A DNA stretch of 64,000 nt from CBDCUQ01 sp965222835 (GTDB taxonomy: Bacteria > Pseudomonadota > Alphaproteobacteria > Rhizobiales > Hyphomicrobiaceae). A program made the translations under genes and the position numbers. This document shows, piece after piece, positions 18,338-26,561 of the stretch; the stretch's first letter is position 1, and each line of letters starts with the position of its first letter. The notes under the pieces were generated by a model that ran no database searches, had not been told where the DNA came from, and saw only the letters and a program-made list of their open reading frames with translations. The stretch is from NCBI GenBank assembly GCA_965222835.1, contig CBDCUQ010000004.1:620001-684000 (forward strand), read 5' to 3'.

Positions 18338-18354
18338 TGTTTCACTGTGTAACA
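18338..18354. promoter_or_regulatory. Candidate operator upstream of the efflux operon
   Basis: TGTTTCAC-T-GTGTAACA is a 17-base near-perfect palindrome (seven of eight pairs), about 75 bases before the adaptor start codon. It could bind a dimeric repressor or the operon's own response regulator. No promoter hexamers are clear next to it. Confidence 0.35.
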
Positions 18355-18412
18355 GGGGTGGGGTGGCGTGTGTTGGGGAGTCTACGGTCTTCCACGCGAT
18401 TACGCGACAGGC

Positions 18413-18973
18413 CTAAAACCCTATCCAACTCGTGACAGCGCTGACGGAAGCTAGAGCTAACACGACTGCTTGATAAAGACCCAAAAGCAACAGCAAGGCG
18501 AAGGCTATTAAGCCGCAACGGGCCACCAGGTTGCCCTTCGAGACGGTGCTTTCGGCCTCATATTTTTTCTTTGCTGCCCGTTTTTCTTCGATCCCTTTGA
18601 ATACGGCATTCATCTCGGGTCGGTTGAAACCGAATTCCGTCAATTCCTCAAGCACTGCCTCTGGAATCTCATCCATCGGCAGTTTGTGTACCGCCTTGGG
18701 CATGCTCTTCCAGAGGTTGGAGAACGATCCATTGCAGTCCCGGTCTCTAAATATGCTGATGCACTGTTTATGCTCTGGAGCCCTGCTTCCAGAGAGAAAA
18801 AAATACTTACCTGCCACACGCAGATCGCCCATCTGTTGCAACACGATGGCATATTCGCGGAATAGCTCAGTGTCATAGCCTGCATTTGCAAGCCTTCCCT
18901 GAAGAATTTCCTTGGCTCGCCATAGGTGGCCTGACGAGATAGCTTCATCAACTCTATTTTTGTAATCGGTCAT
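18413..18973 (-). CDS. DUF6584-like membrane-anchored protein
   Basis: 186 residues. The N-terminal half is helical and TPR-like, with RAKEILQGRLANAGYDTELF followed by MGDLRVAGKYFFLSG, a pattern I associate with DUF6584 proteins. A basic, charged linker leads to a C-terminal membrane helix (GLIAFALLLLLGLYQAVVLAL). The ATG at 18973 is chosen for GAGG upstream. Base composition is AT-richer than the efflux operon it abuts, suggesting separate acquisition. Function unknown. Confidence 0.6.
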   Translation of the reverse strand: MTDYKNRVDEAISSGHLWRAKEILQGRLANAGYDTELFREYAIVLQQMGDLRVAGKYFFLSGSRAPEHKQCISIFRDRDCNGSFSNLWKSMPKAVHKLPMDEIPEAVLEELTEFGFNRPEMNAVFKGIEEKRAAKKKYEAESTVSKGNLVARCGLIAFALLLLLGLYQAVVLALASVSAVTSWIGF

Positions 18974-19039
18974 GTCGGCCTCATTGCAGAGTAACAAGTT
19001 AGCTGATCGAAAAAACTTTGTCGTTACGCTACTTGTTAC

Positions 19040-19292
19040 TGCGATGTCGCCAATTGGCCTGAACCGGAACTCGCCCTTTGTCTGCTTAGGGGCGGACAGG
19101 GGGCTGCGCCCGGACCTGCATCACTTAATGATAGGTGTGGGTCGCGGCTACGGACCGGCCTCATTCCGCAGCCTTTACATACGTCTCCATGGGTGGGCAG
19201 GCGCAGATGAGGTTGCGGTCGCCGTGGACGTTGTCGACTCGGAATGCGCCGGTTTGGAAAGCAGGCCGCCCACCGGATTTAAAGGACGGTAA
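19040..19292 (-). pseudogene. Detached gcvP 3' end plus its downstream flank, decayed
   Basis: Bases 19161-19292 match the 3' end of gcvP (23311 onward), same strand. Read on the minus strand the fragment ends ICACPPMETYVKAAE and a TGA stop, where intact gcvP has VCACPPMETYVKAAE and TAG. In the stop-proximal 70 bp most differences are synonymous, plus Val to Ile and Tyr to His, which are changes plausible in a functional GcvP. A 30-bp segment is missing between two copies of a 12-bp word (TTGTCGACGCGG at 23381 and 23411 in gcvP), and a one-base insertion near 19255 breaks the frame. Similarity extends past the stop into the 3' flank (19040-19160 against about 23195-23310). Confidence 0.85.
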
Positions 19293-19343
19293 GTTCTAGC
19301 GGGTCGCTGCGCTGCCCCAAGTCAATGCTCGACATGTTACACA

Positions 19344-19994
19344 TCAACCGTCGATTTTTCGGAAACGGCAACATGTGCCGCCGCGAACAACGCACTCGAT
19401 GTGATCAATCGGCGCGCCGACGAGACGCGAAATTAGCGCGAGATCCAAAGTGCAAACTTCCTGATGCTCTGCCGCCAGATCGTGGAATACGCAGTTGTGC
19501 GCCCGTATCTCAAGCTCTCCTGAATCGGTACGGGGCGTCGCTTCCGCTTCGTAACCGAGCTCCAGCATGATTTTCGCAATTTCGGCGATGAGCGCGTCGC
19601 CTTTCAAGCCCGCGACACGTGCAGCGTACTCGTCGGCAAGCGAATGCCCGAGCTCCTCGAGGCATGCGGTGAGCTCATCTGCCCCCATGCGTGATTTTAC
19701 GAGACCGACGAGCAATCGAGCGAACAAACTGTAGCGCTTTGGAAACTTCGCGCGCCCGCTTTCGGTTAAACGAAAAGTCTGAGTGGGCCGCCCCTTGGTC
19801 TGCGCGACGTCAGCTTTTTCAATAAACGCGTCACGCTCCAGCGCAATCATATGCTGGTACGTTGCGTTTCTGGAAATCGCCAAGTGCCGGCTCAACTGCT
19901 CGACCGACATGGGCGCGTCGGACTGCAACAACGCTTGCAAGATCCTCGACTGGGTTTGCCCAAGGGCTCTGTCAGGTGGGGGTGTCGATGACAT
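19344..19994 (-). CDS. COG2345/SufR-like transcriptional regulator with four-cysteine C-terminus
   Basis: 216 residues. An N-terminal winged helix (about 10-75; RILQALLQSDAPMSVEQLSR and a wing with KGRPTQTFRLTESG) is followed by a C-terminal domain ending in cysteines arranged C-x12-C-x19-C-x6-CC (HNC...EVC...IEC...GTCC). COG2345 regulators such as SufR use C-terminal cysteines to hold an iron-sulphur cluster that controls DNA binding; the spacing here differs somewhat from SufR, so cluster binding is inference. It is divergent from a three-gene membrane operon that it probably controls. ATG 19994 has GGAGA eleven bases upstream. A damaged copy of its 3' end lies at 21738-21845. Confidence 0.8.
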   Translation of the reverse strand: MSSTPPPDRALGQTQSRILQALLQSDAPMSVEQLSRHLAISRNATYQHMIALERDAFIEKADVAQTKGRPTQTFRLTESGRAKFPKRYSLFARLLVGLVKSRMGADELTACLEELGHSLADEYAARVAGLKGDALIAEIAKIMLELGYEAEATPRTDSGELEIRAHNCVFHDLAAEHQEVCTLDLALISRLVGAPIDHIECVVRGGTCCRFRKIDG

Positions 19995-20099
19995 CTTCAA
20001 TCGGTCTCCAACGAACCACTCATGAATGGCGCGATTCCAACCCGCGCGCCGCACAAACTCGGCAATAGCTGCGCAATTCTATATTTGTAATCTTATGAC

Positions 20100-20129
20100 T
20101 TGACAAAGTTATATATCCATTTCTAAGCT
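20100..20129 (+). promoter_or_regulatory. Candidate promoter of the divergent membrane-protein operon
   Basis: TTGACA at 20100-20105, an 18-base AT-rich spacer and TAAGCT at 20124-20129 give a sigma70-like promoter about 30 bases before the ATG at 20159. The neighbouring TTTGT/ACAAA inverted word (around 20084-20107) could be the regulator's operator. The -10 match is weak. Confidence 0.4.
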
Positions 20130-20158
20130 AAGGCCAGTTGACAACGGAGACCGACACC

Positions 20159-20503
20159 ATGCTCGAATATGCCGTTATTGCATTTGCTGCTGCCGCGCTT
20201 GCGGGATTGCTCCTCGCCTCATCGGTACTCCGCGGTAAGCTCGCGCCGTGGCCCCTGTCCCTCCTTCATGCCGCTCTCGGCGCAACGGGCCTCGTCCTGC
20301 TCGTTATAGCCGCGATGGATGGTGCAGGAAGCCGGATCACCACAGCACTCGTGATCCTCGTTGTTGCAGCCCTTGGTGGATTTTATCTCGCTTCCCTGCA
20401 TCTCAAAGAGCAGTTGGCGCCGAACGGCGTGGTTCTTGTTCACGCCGGCGTCGCGGTTCTCGGGTTCGTGCTGCTCTGCGTTACGGTCTACGGTTTGTTC
20501 TAA
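20159..20503 (+). CDS. Four-helix membrane protein, unknown function
   Basis: 114 residues, almost entirely hydrophobic, with four predicted helices arranged as two similar pairs (each pair ends near a lysine-rich turn: SVLRGKLAPWPLSLLHAALG and SLHLKEQLAPNGVVLVHAGV). This looks like an internal duplication of a two-helix unit, each with a conserved histidine (LLHA and LVHA) that could ligate haem or metal. GGAGACCG lies before the ATG at 20159; an upstream TTG is a less likely start. First gene of a three-gene operon divergent from the four-cysteine regulator. Confidence 0.65.
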   Translation: MLEYAVIAFAAAALAGLLLASSVLRGKLAPWPLSLLHAALGATGLVLLVIAAMDGAGSRITTALVILVVAALGGFYLASLHLKEQLAPNGVVLVHAGVAVLGFVLLCVTVYGLF

Positions 20504-20506
20504 ATC

Positions 20507-20959
20507 ATGCGGGTCCTCAAACATCCTGTGCACCCGATGATCGTACACTTTCCCGTCGCATTTTTAGTCGCCGGGAGTGTGTGTGACGCTTTCGCCATCC
20601 TCGGCGTAACATGCGTCACTGGTTTGGCGGGCGTTTTCCTCGGTGTCGGCATCATCGCCGGCGCGCCCGCCATTCTCACAGGCATCATGGATTACTTGCG
20701 GATCCCTGATGCCGCACTCGCTGATGCGAACCGTCACGCTCTTCTGATGAGTTCGGCCTGGACGGTCTACCTTATCGCACTGCTCTGGCGACAAGACGCA
20801 ACAGCGCTCACAACCACTCTGTCGCCTTGGTCCGCAACCGCGAGCCTCACAGGCCTCGCACTTTTGCTCACGGGAGCCTGGTACGGTGGGCAGCTTGTCT
20901 ACGAACACGGTGTGGGAACGCAACGAGAGCAAGGTGTGACAGAGGGTACAGAGCAATAA
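20507..20959 (+). CDS. DUF2231 family membrane protein
   Basis: 150 residues with the DUF2231 N-terminal signature HPVHPMIVHFPVAFLVAG and four hydrophobic helices; a second conserved histidine is in DANRHALLM. The family is an uncharacterised inner-membrane protein. It begins three bases after the previous stop codon, so it is co-translated with the four-helix protein. The tail is hydrophilic and Gln/Glu-rich. Confidence 0.85.
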   Translation: MRVLKHPVHPMIVHFPVAFLVAGSVCDAFAILGVTCVTGLAGVFLGVGIIAGAPAILTGIMDYLRIPDAALADANRHALLMSSAWTVYLIALLWRQDATALTTTLSPWSATASLTGLALLLTGAWYGGQLVYEHGVGTQREQGVTEGTEQ

Positions 20960-20986
20960 AGATCCAGTGACATAGAAACAAAGATC

Positions 20987-21613
20987 ATGTCTCTCGATAG
21001 ATTGGTTGGCGTATTCGGTTTGCTACTTTTCGCGGCAATAGGCTTGCGCGTCGCCATCGTCTACCGCAAGACCGGGACCTTGCCTGTCGCCTTGCATCAC
21101 CCAAATGAAGTCTACGACTATGTCCACCGTCTGATATACCTTATCATCGTCGTCGAAGGCATTAACATCATCGCCTTCCGGCTGCATGCGCTACATACGC
21201 TATTTCCCGGCAACCAGCTCCTTGCCCTCTACCGCCACTTTGGCCCCTTCGAGTCTCTGGACACGACGCCCGTGCAAATTTTTGGCTTGGTCTTGAGCTA
21301 CGGTGGCCTGCTGTGGAGCGTCGTTGCACAGACGCAAATGGGGAAAGATTGGCGCGTCGGAATGGACAAGAGTAATCAGAATTCGTTGGTTCTGGAGGGC
21401 GTGTTCCGGGCTTCACGTCACCCCATCTATCTTGGTTTCATGCTGATTTCCGTTGGTCTGTTCTTCGCTGTCCCGAATGTCGTGACACTCATCTGCGCTG
21501 TGTTGACCATCGTCACGCTCTCCATCGAGGCTCGCCTCGAAGAGCAATTCCTGATTGAGTGCAACGGCGACGTCTACCGCCATTACCTGACCAGAACCCG
21601 CCGTTGGATATAA
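20987..21613 (+). CDS. Isoprenylcysteine methyltransferase-like (ICMT/NnrU-type) membrane protein
   Basis: 208 residues with about five membrane helices. The C-terminal part holds the family pattern FRASRHPIYLGFML, followed about 45 residues later by EARLEEQFLIECNGDVYRHY. These are the cofactor-binding parts of ICMT/PEMT-type integral methyltransferases. Bacterial members methylate lipids or small thiols and acids, and the substrate is usually unknown. Third gene of the operon; 27 bp separate it from the DUF2231 gene. Confidence 0.82.
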   Translation: MSLDRLVGVFGLLLFAAIGLRVAIVYRKTGTLPVALHHPNEVYDYVHRLIYLIIVVEGINIIAFRLHALHTLFPGNQLLALYRHFGPFESLDTTPVQIFGLVLSYGGLLWSVVAQTQMGKDWRVGMDKSNQNSLVLEGVFRASRHPIYLGFMLISVGLFFAVPNVVTLICAVLTIVTLSIEARLEEQFLIECNGDVYRHYLTRTRRWI

Positions 21614-21737
21614 CCCCAAGCGATGCGGCGTGCCGGAACTGGCTTACCGTTTAGATCGCGGCTTTTCAGCATTGCGGCTTAACCTTGCTCGGGCAGCTTT
21701 ACACTGCCGTCAGCCAAAGTTCGGCAGGTGCATTGCA

Positions 21738-21845
21738 TCAACCGTCGATTTTTCGAAACCGGCAACATGTGCCGCTACGAATAGCTCATTCGATGTGATC
21801 GATCGGCGCGCCGACGAGACGCGAAGTTAGCGCGAGCTTCAAGTT
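21738..21845 (-). pseudogene. Detached, damaged 3' fragment of the four-cysteine regulator gene
   Basis: About 100 bp matching 19344-19450 at an offset of 2394 bp, same strand, with roughly a dozen mismatches. The minus-strand reading gives SRLVGAPIDHIE, then a TGA in place of the conserved Cys codon, then GTCCRFRKIDG and the stop. The in-frame nonsense codon and the missing 5' part show it is non-functional. It directly abuts the 3' end of the CelD-like acetyltransferase gene. Confidence 0.85.
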
Positions 21846-21857
21846 GTGGCGTCAGGC

Positions 21858-22967
21858 TCAAGCTGGCGAGGAAACGCGACCCGGAGTCGGTTGGGCGGCG
21901 CCGGAAAGCTCTTTGACGCGTCGCAGCCCGGACTTGGCGCCCTTCCAGAGCCGGCGGGCGTTCACTGCGGCCAATGAGCGGTGGACGTGCAGCTGATAGA
22001 CTGTCCTCGTCTCGTGCGACCAGTGATGCTGCCAGGCGCCGCCGCCCATGAACTCGAAGCGCTCGACCTCGCCCGTATCGAACAGCGCATGCATCATCTC
22101 TAGGCGCATGAGATGTCCCGGCGAGGTGTCGCTGTAGCGCTCGTCGTAGGCCGACTTCAACCCCAGTACGGTGCCGAACCCGCGAATGCCGAGATCGGTC
22201 GCCACGACGTCTTCGTCATAGAGGTAGCGCCAGCCTATGGCATCTCCTGTACGAACCATCTCGGTCATCACCCTTAAGAAAAAGCGGCCTGACGGTGCGG
22301 CCGGGTCGATAGCCGTGCCTTCAGCACCCTTCCAGCCGGAGAGCTCCAATCGCGCGTGGTCGTGAACAAGCTGGCGCATCTCCTCCGGCGAGGTTACGCA
22401 TTCGATCCGAGGCCGAAGTCCCTTTCTGGTCACTAGATTTCTGCATCGTCTCAAATTGGATCGAAATTTGGCAGGTCTTTCCGCAAAATACTGGTCGAAA
22501 CTTCTGTCGATCGTCACCCGGTGTGTGACGAAGTCGTCTTTGACGTCGACGAGCATCGCGTTCGGCGGGCGAGGCGCGGTATCGGGGTCAAGATCAGTCG
22601 CGATAAGCATCTGCGGCATGCCCGGCAACCGAGCGAGAAGGTTTGGCCACTCAGTGGCCAGATCAACCTCGGGCAGAGCGACAGTCGGCGCGATCGGTGC
22701 GAAATCCGCTGTGAAAATTCTCCACGCGATTTGGGACTCCCGCTGCAGTAGCAGCATTGCGGAAGGCGCGGCGGGGTTGCCGAGAATCGCTAGATGAGTG
22801 TGAGGGCCGGCGAATTCCTCGATCAGTGTTTTTATTAACCGCTTGTCCAGCGCCGGTGTTCGCGCGCCTTTGCTATTCAGGTTTTGCCATTGGTCGGCCC
22901 AGTTTGCAAAGCGATGTGCTGGCACAATGCGCCAGCCGAATCGTTGATCGGAGGCAGAATATTTCAT
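21858..22967 (-). CDS. CelD/BcsL-like GNAT acetyltransferase (Acetyltransf_6 type)
   Basis: About 369 residues. The C-terminal half has the pattern of the CelD/BioF2-like acetyltransferase domain: FRSNLRRCRNLVTRKGLRP, then HARLELSGWKGAEGTAID, later SAYDERYSDTSPGHLMRLEM and a VERFEFMGGG segment. Such proteins usually N-acylate sugars or peptide-linked amino groups in cell-surface polysaccharide pathways. There is no signal peptide, so it is cytoplasmic. The start is uncertain (22967 or 22997). It lies in the DNA between the two gcvP 3' copies. Confidence 0.7.
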   Translation of the reverse strand: MKYSASDQRFGWRIVPAHRFANWADQWQNLNSKGARTPALDKRLIKTLIEEFAGPHTHLAILGNPAAPSAMLLLQRESQIAWRIFTADFAPIAPTVALPEVDLATEWPNLLARLPGMPQMLIATDLDPDTAPRPPNAMLVDVKDDFVTHRVTIDRSFDQYFAERPAKFRSNLRRCRNLVTRKGLRPRIECVTSPEEMRQLVHDHARLELSGWKGAEGTAIDPAAPSGRFFLRVMTEMVRTGDAIGWRYLYDEDVVATDLGIRGFGTVLGLKSAYDERYSDTSPGHLMRLEMMHALFDTGEVERFEFMGGGAWQHHWSHETRTVYQLHVHRSLAAVNARRLWKGAKSGLRRVKELSGAAQPTPGRVSSPA

Positions 22968-23310
22968 CGTCACGCAGTCTCTTGCAGTGGTGCACATTAT
23001 CGAGTTGTGCTGTAGCAATTGCAGCGAGCTGCGCTATGTATGCCCCTGCGTCGCGAGATGCGAAAACCGGAAATTGAATATATCGTGAATTGCACCCGTT
23101 AATTGGTCTGGCTTGAATGTTGGTTTATCGTCGCTCCCTTTGGCAAAGGCGCGATAGTTTCGGGTGCCGGAGGCGTATAGCTGAGCGTATCCGCAACGTC
23201 TCCTCCTGGCCCAACACGGAAATTGCCCTTTGTCCGCTAACGGGCGGACAGCGGATTACGCCCTGACGTGAATCAGTTAATTGGGCCTGGGTGATGACTA
23301 CTGACCAGCC
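22968..23310. other. Intergenic stretch downstream of gcvP
   Basis: No gene seen. The part next to the gcvP stop (about 23195-23310) is the intact counterpart of the 3' flank copied at 19040-19160, at roughly three-quarters identity with small gaps. The remainder is the upstream region of the acetyltransferase gene, without a clear promoter. Confidence 0.6.
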
Positions 23311-26163
23311 CTACTCCGCCGCTTTCACATACGTCTCCATGGGTGGGCAGGCGCAGACGAGGTTGCGGTCGCCGTAGACGTTGTCGACGCGGTTGACGGG
23401 TGGCCAGTATTTGTCGACGCGGAAGGCGCCGGTTGGGAAGCAGGCCGCCTCGCGCGTGTAAGGACGATCCCAGCTTCCGATCAAGTCCTCGACGGTGTGT
23501 GGTGCGTTTTTGAGCGCGTTGTTCTCTTTGTCCGCGCGACCGTCTTCGATGGCGCGCGCCTCTTCGTAGATGGCGAGCATGGCGTCACAGAAGCGGTCCA
23601 GCTCTGCCTTGGTCTCTGATTCCGTTGGCTCGATCATCAGCGTTCCGGGAACCGGCCAGCTCATGGTTGGGGGATGAAAGCCGCAGTCGATGAGTCGTTT
23701 GACGATATCGTCGACGGTGACGCCGGCGCGCTCATGCAGGGGTCGCGTATCAATAATGCACTCGTGGGCGACACGTCCTTTGTTTCCGGTGTAAAGCACC
23801 GTGTACGTGTCCTCGAGCCTCTTGGCGATGTAGTTGGCGTTGAGAATGGCGATGCGGGTTGCCTGTGTGAGGCCTTCACCTCCCATCATCAGGCAGTAGC
23901 TCCAGGAGATCGGCAGAATGGACGTGGAGCCGTAGGGCGCTGCCGACACCGTCATGTCATTGGCGCCGGTTTCCGGATGACCCGGCAGGAAAGGTGCAAG
24001 GTGCGCCTTCACGCCGATGGGTCCCATGCCGGGGCCACCACCGCCATGGGGGATGCAGAAGGTCTTGTGCAGGTTGATGTGGCCGACGTCGGAGCCGAAG
24101 TCGCCGGGGCGTGAAAGTCCGACGAGGGCATTGAGGTTGGCACCATCGAGATAGACCTGTCCGCCGCTGGCGTGGGTAATGTCACAGATTTCCCGAACCG
24201 TCGCCTCAAACACACCGTGCGTCGACGGGTATGTGATCATGGCGGCTGCGAGATTATCGGCATTGGCTTCGGCCTTGTCGCGGAAATCTTTAAGGTCGAT
24301 GTTGCCCTTTTCATCTGTTTTGACGACGACGACTTTTAATCCGCACATGGTTGCGGATGCCGGATTTGTGCCGTGGGCTGAGGCCGGGATTAGGCAGATG
24401 GTGCGGTGCGTGTCGCCGCGGCTTTTGTGATAGGCGCGGATGGTGAGCAGACCCGCGTATTCGCCCTGGGCGCCGGCGTTGGGCTGTAATGAAAAGGCGT
24501 CGTAGCCGGTGATTTGACAGAGCTTGGCCGAGAGATCCTCGATCAGCTCGGCATAACCCTGCACCTGATCGTCCGGCACGAAGGGATGTATTTCCGCGAA
24601 CTCCGGCCAGGTGATGGGTAGCATTTCTGCCGTCGCATTGAGCTTCATGGTGCAGGAGCCCAAAGGGATCATGGCGCGGTCGAGTGCAAGGTCGCGATCG
24701 GCGAGGCGGCGCATGTAGCGTGTCATCTCGCTTTCCGCCCGGTTCATGTGGAATACCGGGTGCGCCAGGTAGCCGGAAGTGCGGATGAGCGTCGTCGGCA
24801 GGCGGTACTTTGGATAGTCATCACTATAGGTGAGATCGTAGCCACCAAAGGCGCGCCAGACGGATTCGAGTGTTTCGGGCCGTGTTCGCTCGTCGACGGT
24901 AATGCCGACGTGATGGGTGCCGACTTTGCGCAGGTTGATGCCGTTATCGACGGCGTTCTTCATGATCAGGCCCTGGTAGGGGCCAACCTCGACGGTGATG
25001 GTGTCGAAGAATGCCTTCGGTGCGGTTTTGAATCCGAGTGACGCGAGTCCGTCGGCCAGGCGCGCGGCCTTGCGATGCACGCGCTCGGCGATGGCTTTCA
25101 ATCCTTTGGGGCCATGGAATACGGCGTACATGGACGCGATGACAGCGGGGAGGACTTGCGCGGTGCAGATGTTGGATGTTGCGCTTTCACGCCGAATGTG
25201 CTGCTCGCGGGTCTGCAACGCGAGACGATAAGCGCGATTGCCGCGTGCATCGACCGAGACACCGACGAGCCGTCCAGGCAATGCACGCTTATAAGCGTCC
25301 TTGACGGCGATATAGGCGGCATGCGGGCCGCCATATCCCATGGGCATGCCAAAGCGTTGCATGGATCCAACGGCGATGTCGGCGCCCATTTCGCCCGGTG
25401 GCTTTAACAGCGTGAGCGCCAACGGGTCTGCTGCCACCACGGCAAGCGCCTTCGCCGCGTGTAACTTTGCAATGACGTCGGAAAAGTCGTGAAAGGCGCC
25501 GCGCACGCCGGGATATTGGAAGAGGGCCCCAAACACTTTGTCCGGTTCGAAATCTTTGAAGGGGTCTCCAACGACGATCTGCCATCCCATCGGCTCGGCT
25601 CGTGTTCTTAAGACGGCGATGGTTTGCGGAAGGCAGTCCTTGTCGACAAAAAACGCCGTTGCCTTCGACTTTGTCACCCGATGGGCCAGCGCCATCGCTT
25701 CGCCCGCGGCCGTTGCTTCATCGAGCAGTGAGGCATTGGCAACGTCTAAGCCGGTCAAATCTGAGACGAGCGTCTGAAAGTTCAGAAGCGCTTCGAGGCG
25801 GCCCTGACTGATCTCCGGCTGATAGGGCGTGTAAGCGGTGTACCAAGCTGGATTTTCCAGAATGTTGCGCTGGATCGCGGGTGGCATGATGGTGCCGTGA
25901 TAGCCCTGGCCAATAAGCGAGGTCAGGACGCGATTCTTGTCGGCGGTCTCGCGCATGCGATCCAGTCCACCGCGTTCCGACAACGGCTGGCCAAAGTCGA
26001 GTGGCTTGGTTTGCTGGATGTCCTTGGGCACGGTTTCGCCGATCAGAGCGTCGAGGCTCTTTGCGCCAACGGCTTTCAGCATGTCCGCGATTTCCTCGGG
26101 CGACGGCCCGATGTGGCGGCGGTTGGCGAAGTCGTAAGCCTGATATGTTTCAGATTTGGCCAT
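23311..26163 (-). CDS. gcvP: Glycine dehydrogenase (decarboxylating), P protein, single-chain
   Basis: 950 residues, the full length of the single-chain form. It decarboxylates glycine with pyridoxal phosphate and passes the aminomethyl group to the lipoyl arm of GcvH, in the glycine cleavage complex of the cytoplasm. The PLP lysine is in NLHKTFCIPHGGGGPGMGP (about residue 700). The N-terminal half has the expected GYHGTIMPPAIQRNI and YTPYQPEISQGRLEALLNFQ. ATG 26163 follows AAGGTGAC; a GTG one codon earlier is also possible. It starts 11 bp after gcvH. A decayed copy of its 3' end lies at 19161-19292. Confidence 0.97.
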   Translation of the reverse strand: MAKSETYQAYDFANRRHIGPSPEEIADMLKAVGAKSLDALIGETVPKDIQQTKPLDFGQPLSERGGLDRMRETADKNRVLTSLIGQGYHGTIMPPAIQRNILENPAWYTAYTPYQPEISQGRLEALLNFQTLVSDLTGLDVANASLLDEATAAGEAMALAHRVTKSKATAFFVDKDCLPQTIAVLRTRAEPMGWQIVVGDPFKDFEPDKVFGALFQYPGVRGAFHDFSDVIAKLHAAKALAVVAADPLALTLLKPPGEMGADIAVGSMQRFGMPMGYGGPHAAYIAVKDAYKRALPGRLVGVSVDARGNRAYRLALQTREQHIRRESATSNICTAQVLPAVIASMYAVFHGPKGLKAIAERVHRKAARLADGLASLGFKTAPKAFFDTITVEVGPYQGLIMKNAVDNGINLRKVGTHHVGITVDERTRPETLESVWRAFGGYDLTYSDDYPKYRLPTTLIRTSGYLAHPVFHMNRAESEMTRYMRRLADRDLALDRAMIPLGSCTMKLNATAEMLPITWPEFAEIHPFVPDDQVQGYAELIEDLSAKLCQITGYDAFSLQPNAGAQGEYAGLLTIRAYHKSRGDTHRTICLIPASAHGTNPASATMCGLKVVVVKTDEKGNIDLKDFRDKAEANADNLAAAMITYPSTHGVFEATVREICDITHASGGQVYLDGANLNALVGLSRPGDFGSDVGHINLHKTFCIPHGGGGPGMGPIGVKAHLAPFLPGHPETGANDMTVSAAPYGSTSILPISWSYCLMMGGEGLTQATRIAILNANYIAKRLEDTYTVLYTGNKGRVAHECIIDTRPLHERAGVTVDDIVKRLIDCGFHPPTMSWPVPGTLMIEPTESETKAELDRFCDAMLAIYEEARAIEDGRADKENNALKNAPHTVEDLIGSWDRPYTREAACFPTGAFRVDKYWPPVNRVDNVYGDRNLVCACPPMETYVKAAE

Positions 26164-26174
26164 CACGTCACCTT

Positions 26175-26537
26175 CTAGCCGATCAGTGCCTGGTATGCGG
26201 CCTCATCCATCAGTGCGTCGAGCGCTTTAGCGTCGGCGACCTTCAGTTTGAATAACCAGCCGGCGTTCTTGGGATCCGCGTTTACGATCGCGGGATCGTT
26301 GATGATCTCTTCGTTGATGGCGATGACCTCGCCGGCGAGAGGGGCTAAGACGTCGGAGGCGGCCTTGACGGATTCGACGACGGCTGCGCCATCACCCTTG
26401 TCGAGCTTGGCACCGACATCGGGCAACTGCACGAAGACCAGGTCACCCAGTTGTTCGGTTGCGTACTCGGTGACGCCGACAGTGACGACGTCGCCTTCGA
26501 GTTTCAGCCACTCGTGATCTTCTGTGTATTTCAGCAC
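26175..26537 (-). CDS. gcvH: Glycine cleavage system H protein
   Basis: 120 residues. It carries the lipoyl group at Lys58 (VVESVKAASD) and shuttles the aminomethyl intermediate between the P, T and L proteins. The start is a GTG at 26537 giving MLKYTEDHEWLKLEG, five bases after GAGGAGG; an upstream TTG would add six residues. It sits between gcvT (24 bp) and gcvP (11 bp). No L-protein gene is present, as usual for this operon. Confidence 0.96.
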   Translation of the reverse strand: MLKYTEDHEWLKLEGDVVTVGVTEYATEQLGDLVFVQLPDVGAKLDKGDGAAVVESVKAASDVLAPLAGEVIAINEEIINDPAIVNADPKNAGWLFKLKVADAKALDALMDEAAYQALIG

Positions 26538-26561
26538 GTCAACCTCCTCACGCAAAGCGGT

